DNA of 44,953 nucleotides from Alphaproteobacteria bacterium CG11_big_fil_rev_8_21_14_0_20_39_49. Its GTDB lineage: Bacteria > Pseudomonadota > Alphaproteobacteria > Rickettsiales > UBA6187. The stretch spans positions 72,791 through 117,743 of the forward strand of contig PCXK01000026.1 of the NCBI GenBank assembly GCA_002787635.1, given 5' to 3'. A model generated the notes under the pieces. It saw nothing but the letters and a program-made list of their open reading frames with translations. It was not told the origin of the DNA and made no database searches. The position numbers and the translations under genes were made by a program. Numbering within the stretch: the stretch's first letter is position 1; the number at the start of each line of letters is the position of its first letter. Of this stretch, positions 41,766-44,953 are shown one piece after another.

Positions 41766-42977
41766 ATGAAAATATCCCCTCTTGCACCGATCTCTTTCCC
41801 TGCAATGCCGCAAATTGAGGGCGTAAAAATAGCTACTGCCGCCGTCGGTATAAAATATAAGAACAGGACGGATTTGATGCTTGCAGAATTTGCAGCAGGT
41901 ACGGTTGTGGCTGGGTGTTTTACCAAGTCAAAAACGTGTAGTGCCAATATCCTTTGGGGTCGTGAGGCATTAGAGCAAGGAACAGCCCGTGTATTAATAG
42001 TAAATTCGGGGAACTCCAATGCGTTTAACGGTCGTTCGGGTGAAGAATCGGTTGAGCGTATAGTAAATTATACGGCACAGATTTTCGATTGTGATAATGA
42101 GGAGGTTTATCCTTGTGCAACGGGAGTTATAGGCGCACCGTTGCCTGATGATAAGATTACTAGTGCGTTATCCTCCCTTAAAAATAATTTAAAGACCGAT
42201 ATCTACGAAGAGGCGGCGAAGGCTATAATGACTACGGATACTTATCCTAAAGGCTGCACAAAAACCGCCGTTATCGGTGAAAAAGATGTAAAAATAAACG
42301 GTATTGCTAAAGGTTCGGGCATGATTGCACCGGATATGGCAACGATGCTTTCATATATTTTCACAGATGCTAATATTGAGCAGGAAAAATTGCAGAAGAT
42401 ATTTGCAAAGTGTGTTGAGAATTCCTTTAATTCTATTACGGTTGATAGTGATACGTCAACTTCTGATACGGCTTTGATTTTTGCCACCGGCAAGGCTGAA
42501 AATGAAATTGATGACGACTTAACTGATTTTAAAGATAAATTGCAGATGGTACTGCTTGATTTAGCACATCAAATAGTCAAAGACGGTGAAGGTGCTACCA
42601 AGTTTGTCAAAATTACCGTGACGGGAGCAGAAAATAATAAAGCCGCCAAGGTTATAGCTATGAGTATTGCCAACTCACCCCTTGTTAAGACTGCAATAGC
42701 AGGTGAAGACGCAAATTGGGGCAGGATAGTAATGGCAGTAGGTAAGTCCGGAGAAGAGGCTGACAGGGACGCTATGAGCGTTTCTGTGGGAGGTGTAAAT
42801 ATAGTTACGGACGGTCAGCTAAACCCTTCTTATAACGAAGGTGATGTAACCGCCCATATGAAGGGACAAAATATCGAGATATTAACCGATGTCGGTATAG
42901 ATGACGGTGAGGCAACGGTCTGGACGTGCGACCTTACTCATGACTATATAACTATAAATGCGGATTATCGGAGCTAG
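41766..42977 (+). CDS. argJ: Bifunctional ornithine acetyltransferase / N-acetylglutamate synthase
   Basis: ArgJ recycles the acetyl group from N-acetylornithine to glutamate in arginine synthesis and may also start the pathway with acetyl-CoA. The 403-residue product is made as a precursor that self-cleaves before Thr193 in MIAPDMATMLSYI, giving alpha and beta chains. Other landmarks are VLIVNSGNSNAFNG, CATGVIGAPLP, FNSITVDSDTSTSD and GEDANWGRIVMAVGKSG. No other arg genes are adjacent. Its presence suggests that arginine synthesis is retained. Identification is firm; whether it is mono- or bifunctional cannot be read from sequence. Confidence 0.95.
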   Translation: MKISPLAPISFPAMPQIEGVKIATAAVGIKYKNRTDLMLAEFAAGTVVAGCFTKSKTCSANILWGREALEQGTARVLIVNSGNSNAFNGRSGEESVERIVNYTAQIFDCDNEEVYPCATGVIGAPLPDDKITSALSSLKNNLKTDIYEEAAKAIMTTDTYPKGCTKTAVIGEKDVKINGIAKGSGMIAPDMATMLSYIFTDANIEQEKLQKIFAKCVENSFNSITVDSDTSTSDTALIFATGKAENEIDDDLTDFKDKLQMVLLDLAHQIVKDGEGATKFVKITVTGAENNKAAKVIAMSIANSPLVKTAIAGEDANWGRIVMAVGKSGEEADRDAMSVSVGGVNIVTDGQLNPSYNEGDVTAHMKGQNIEILTDVGIDDGEATVWTCDLTHDYITINADYRS

Positions 42978-42998
42978 GTTTTTATGTCGCTCGTTCTT

Positions 42999-43025
42999 AT
43001 CATTCTGAATTTATTTGGTGCATCT
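42999..43025 (+). repeat. Degenerate GTCAT...ATCT repeat
   Basis: ATCATTCTGAATTTATTTGG followed by TGCATCT resembles the 26-nt units but has a changed first base and a damaged right hairpin arm. It lies between the convergent argJ and atpC genes. Confidence 0.55.
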
Positions 43026-43039
43026 TATTTATAGTATTT

Positions 43040-43363
43040 CTACTTTTCCTGCCCAAACGCTATAGCCGCATTTATCATATTTTCAATTTCGGAGGCATCG
43101 GCGTTAGTAACGTCTTTTGACTCCGTAGCTAAAATTGTGCAGCGTTCACCTGTAACTTCGGCAAAGCCTCCGCTGATGAATATCTTTTGTTTTTCCGAGC
43201 CTTCTTCCAGTTGAACAACGCCCGGACGGATACTTGAAATAACAGGCGAGTGATTAGCAAGAACACCAAAATCACCATCGCTTCCGGGTATAACTACCAT
43301 ATCGACATCTTTTGATAAGACTAATTTTTCAGGCGTTACCAGTTCAACGTTTATTTTGCTCAT
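43040..43363 (-). CDS. atpC: ATP synthase F1 subunit epsilon (short form)
   Basis: The epsilon subunit couples F1 rotation to the c-ring. The 107-residue product has the N-terminal beta-sandwich: MSKINVELVTPEKLVLSKDV, GDFGVLANHSPVISSIRPG, IFISGGFAEVTGERCTILA. It ends soon after, with only one short helix (DASEIENMINAAIAFGQ). Common bacterial epsilons have about 130-140 residues with two C-terminal helices that can inhibit the enzyme; most of that domain is missing here. A GGAGGAT ribosome site lies just upstream. It follows atpD with a hairpin in the 76-base gap. Confidence 0.94.
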   Translation of the reverse strand: MSKINVELVTPEKLVLSKDVDMVVIPGSDGDFGVLANHSPVISSIRPGVVQLEEGSEKQKIFISGGFAEVTGERCTILATESKDVTNADASEIENMINAAIAFGQEK

Positions 43364-43380
43364 TTTATCCTCCGGATAAA

Positions 43381-43420
43381 GGAACTAAGAAAATAAGAGT
43401 TTTCTTAAATTCTTAGTTCC
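43381..43420. repeat. Inverted repeat in the atpD-atpC gap
   Basis: GGAACTAAGAA (43381-43391) and TTCTTAGTTCC (43410-43420) are exact reverse complements around an 18-nt loop that itself has a small AAGAAAA/TTTTCTT-type pairing. It sits just upstream of the atpC ribosome site and could tune epsilon expression relative to beta. Confidence 0.65.
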
Positions 43421-43439
43421 TATACTCATAGTTCTTTAA

Positions 43440-44936
<1,497 letters not shown>

Positions 44937-44953
44937 TCAATACGGGATTTTCA

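Overview
The window is a stretch of AT-rich chromosome from an alphaproteobacterium. The strongest clue is the gene order around a replication origin: hemH and hemE read leftward from an AT-rich gap holding DnaA boxes, and ppsR, aroE, coaE and dnaQ read rightward. This hemE / oriC / ppsR layout is known from Caulobacter and Rickettsia. Other alphaproteobacterial marks are a Mic60/mitofilin-like gene next to hemD, a secB / tim44 / mltA / smr group, and tatC next to serS. Low G+C and many short palindromic repeats suggest a Rickettsiales-like or similarly AT-rich lineage. It keeps purN, argJ, aroE and bioD, so it is less reduced than Rickettsia. That placement is inference.

Layout: 1-5 kb holds the alaS 3' end, two small genes, purN, a small RTX-repeat protein, a DASS anion transporter and a broken ankyrin gene. 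4.6-9.1 kb holds bioD and secB (leftward), then tim44-like, mltA, two small unknown genes and smr (rightward). 9.1-12.7 kb has a pilin-like gene, a membrane-anchored secreted protein, and dolP-like, gshB and lipB genes. 12.8-19 kb has tRNA-Leu, mgtE, an orphan methyltransferase-like gene, mic60-like and hemD, an XRE/S24 regulator and a second pilin-like gene. 19.2-26.9 kb holds dnaE, a DUF350 membrane protein, a third pilin-like gene, hemH and hemE. The putative oriC is at 26.9-27.3 kb. ppsR-aroE-coaE-dnaQ fill 27.3-30.4 kb. 30.4-38.2 kb is occupied by two very large leftward loci that join a prepilin N-terminus to cysteine-rich modules and LamG-like domains; one of them is split by a frameshift. 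38.4-44.9 kb holds tatC, serS, mscS, argJ, atpC and atpD.

Most genes are housekeeping: heme synthesis (hemD, hemE, hemH), replication (dnaE, dnaQ), translation (alaS, serS, tRNA-Leu), protein export (secB, tatC), envelope upkeep (mltA, dolP-like, mscS) and ATP synthase. Placed singly among them are five loci of one pilin-like family without any pilus assembly gene. A second dispersed layer is a set of REPIN-like double-hairpin repeats with GTCAT...ATCT ends. These two layers, and a frameshifted tandem module duplication inside one giant pilin-like gene, are the most unusual content. No transposase, integrase, rRNA or CRISPR array was seen.
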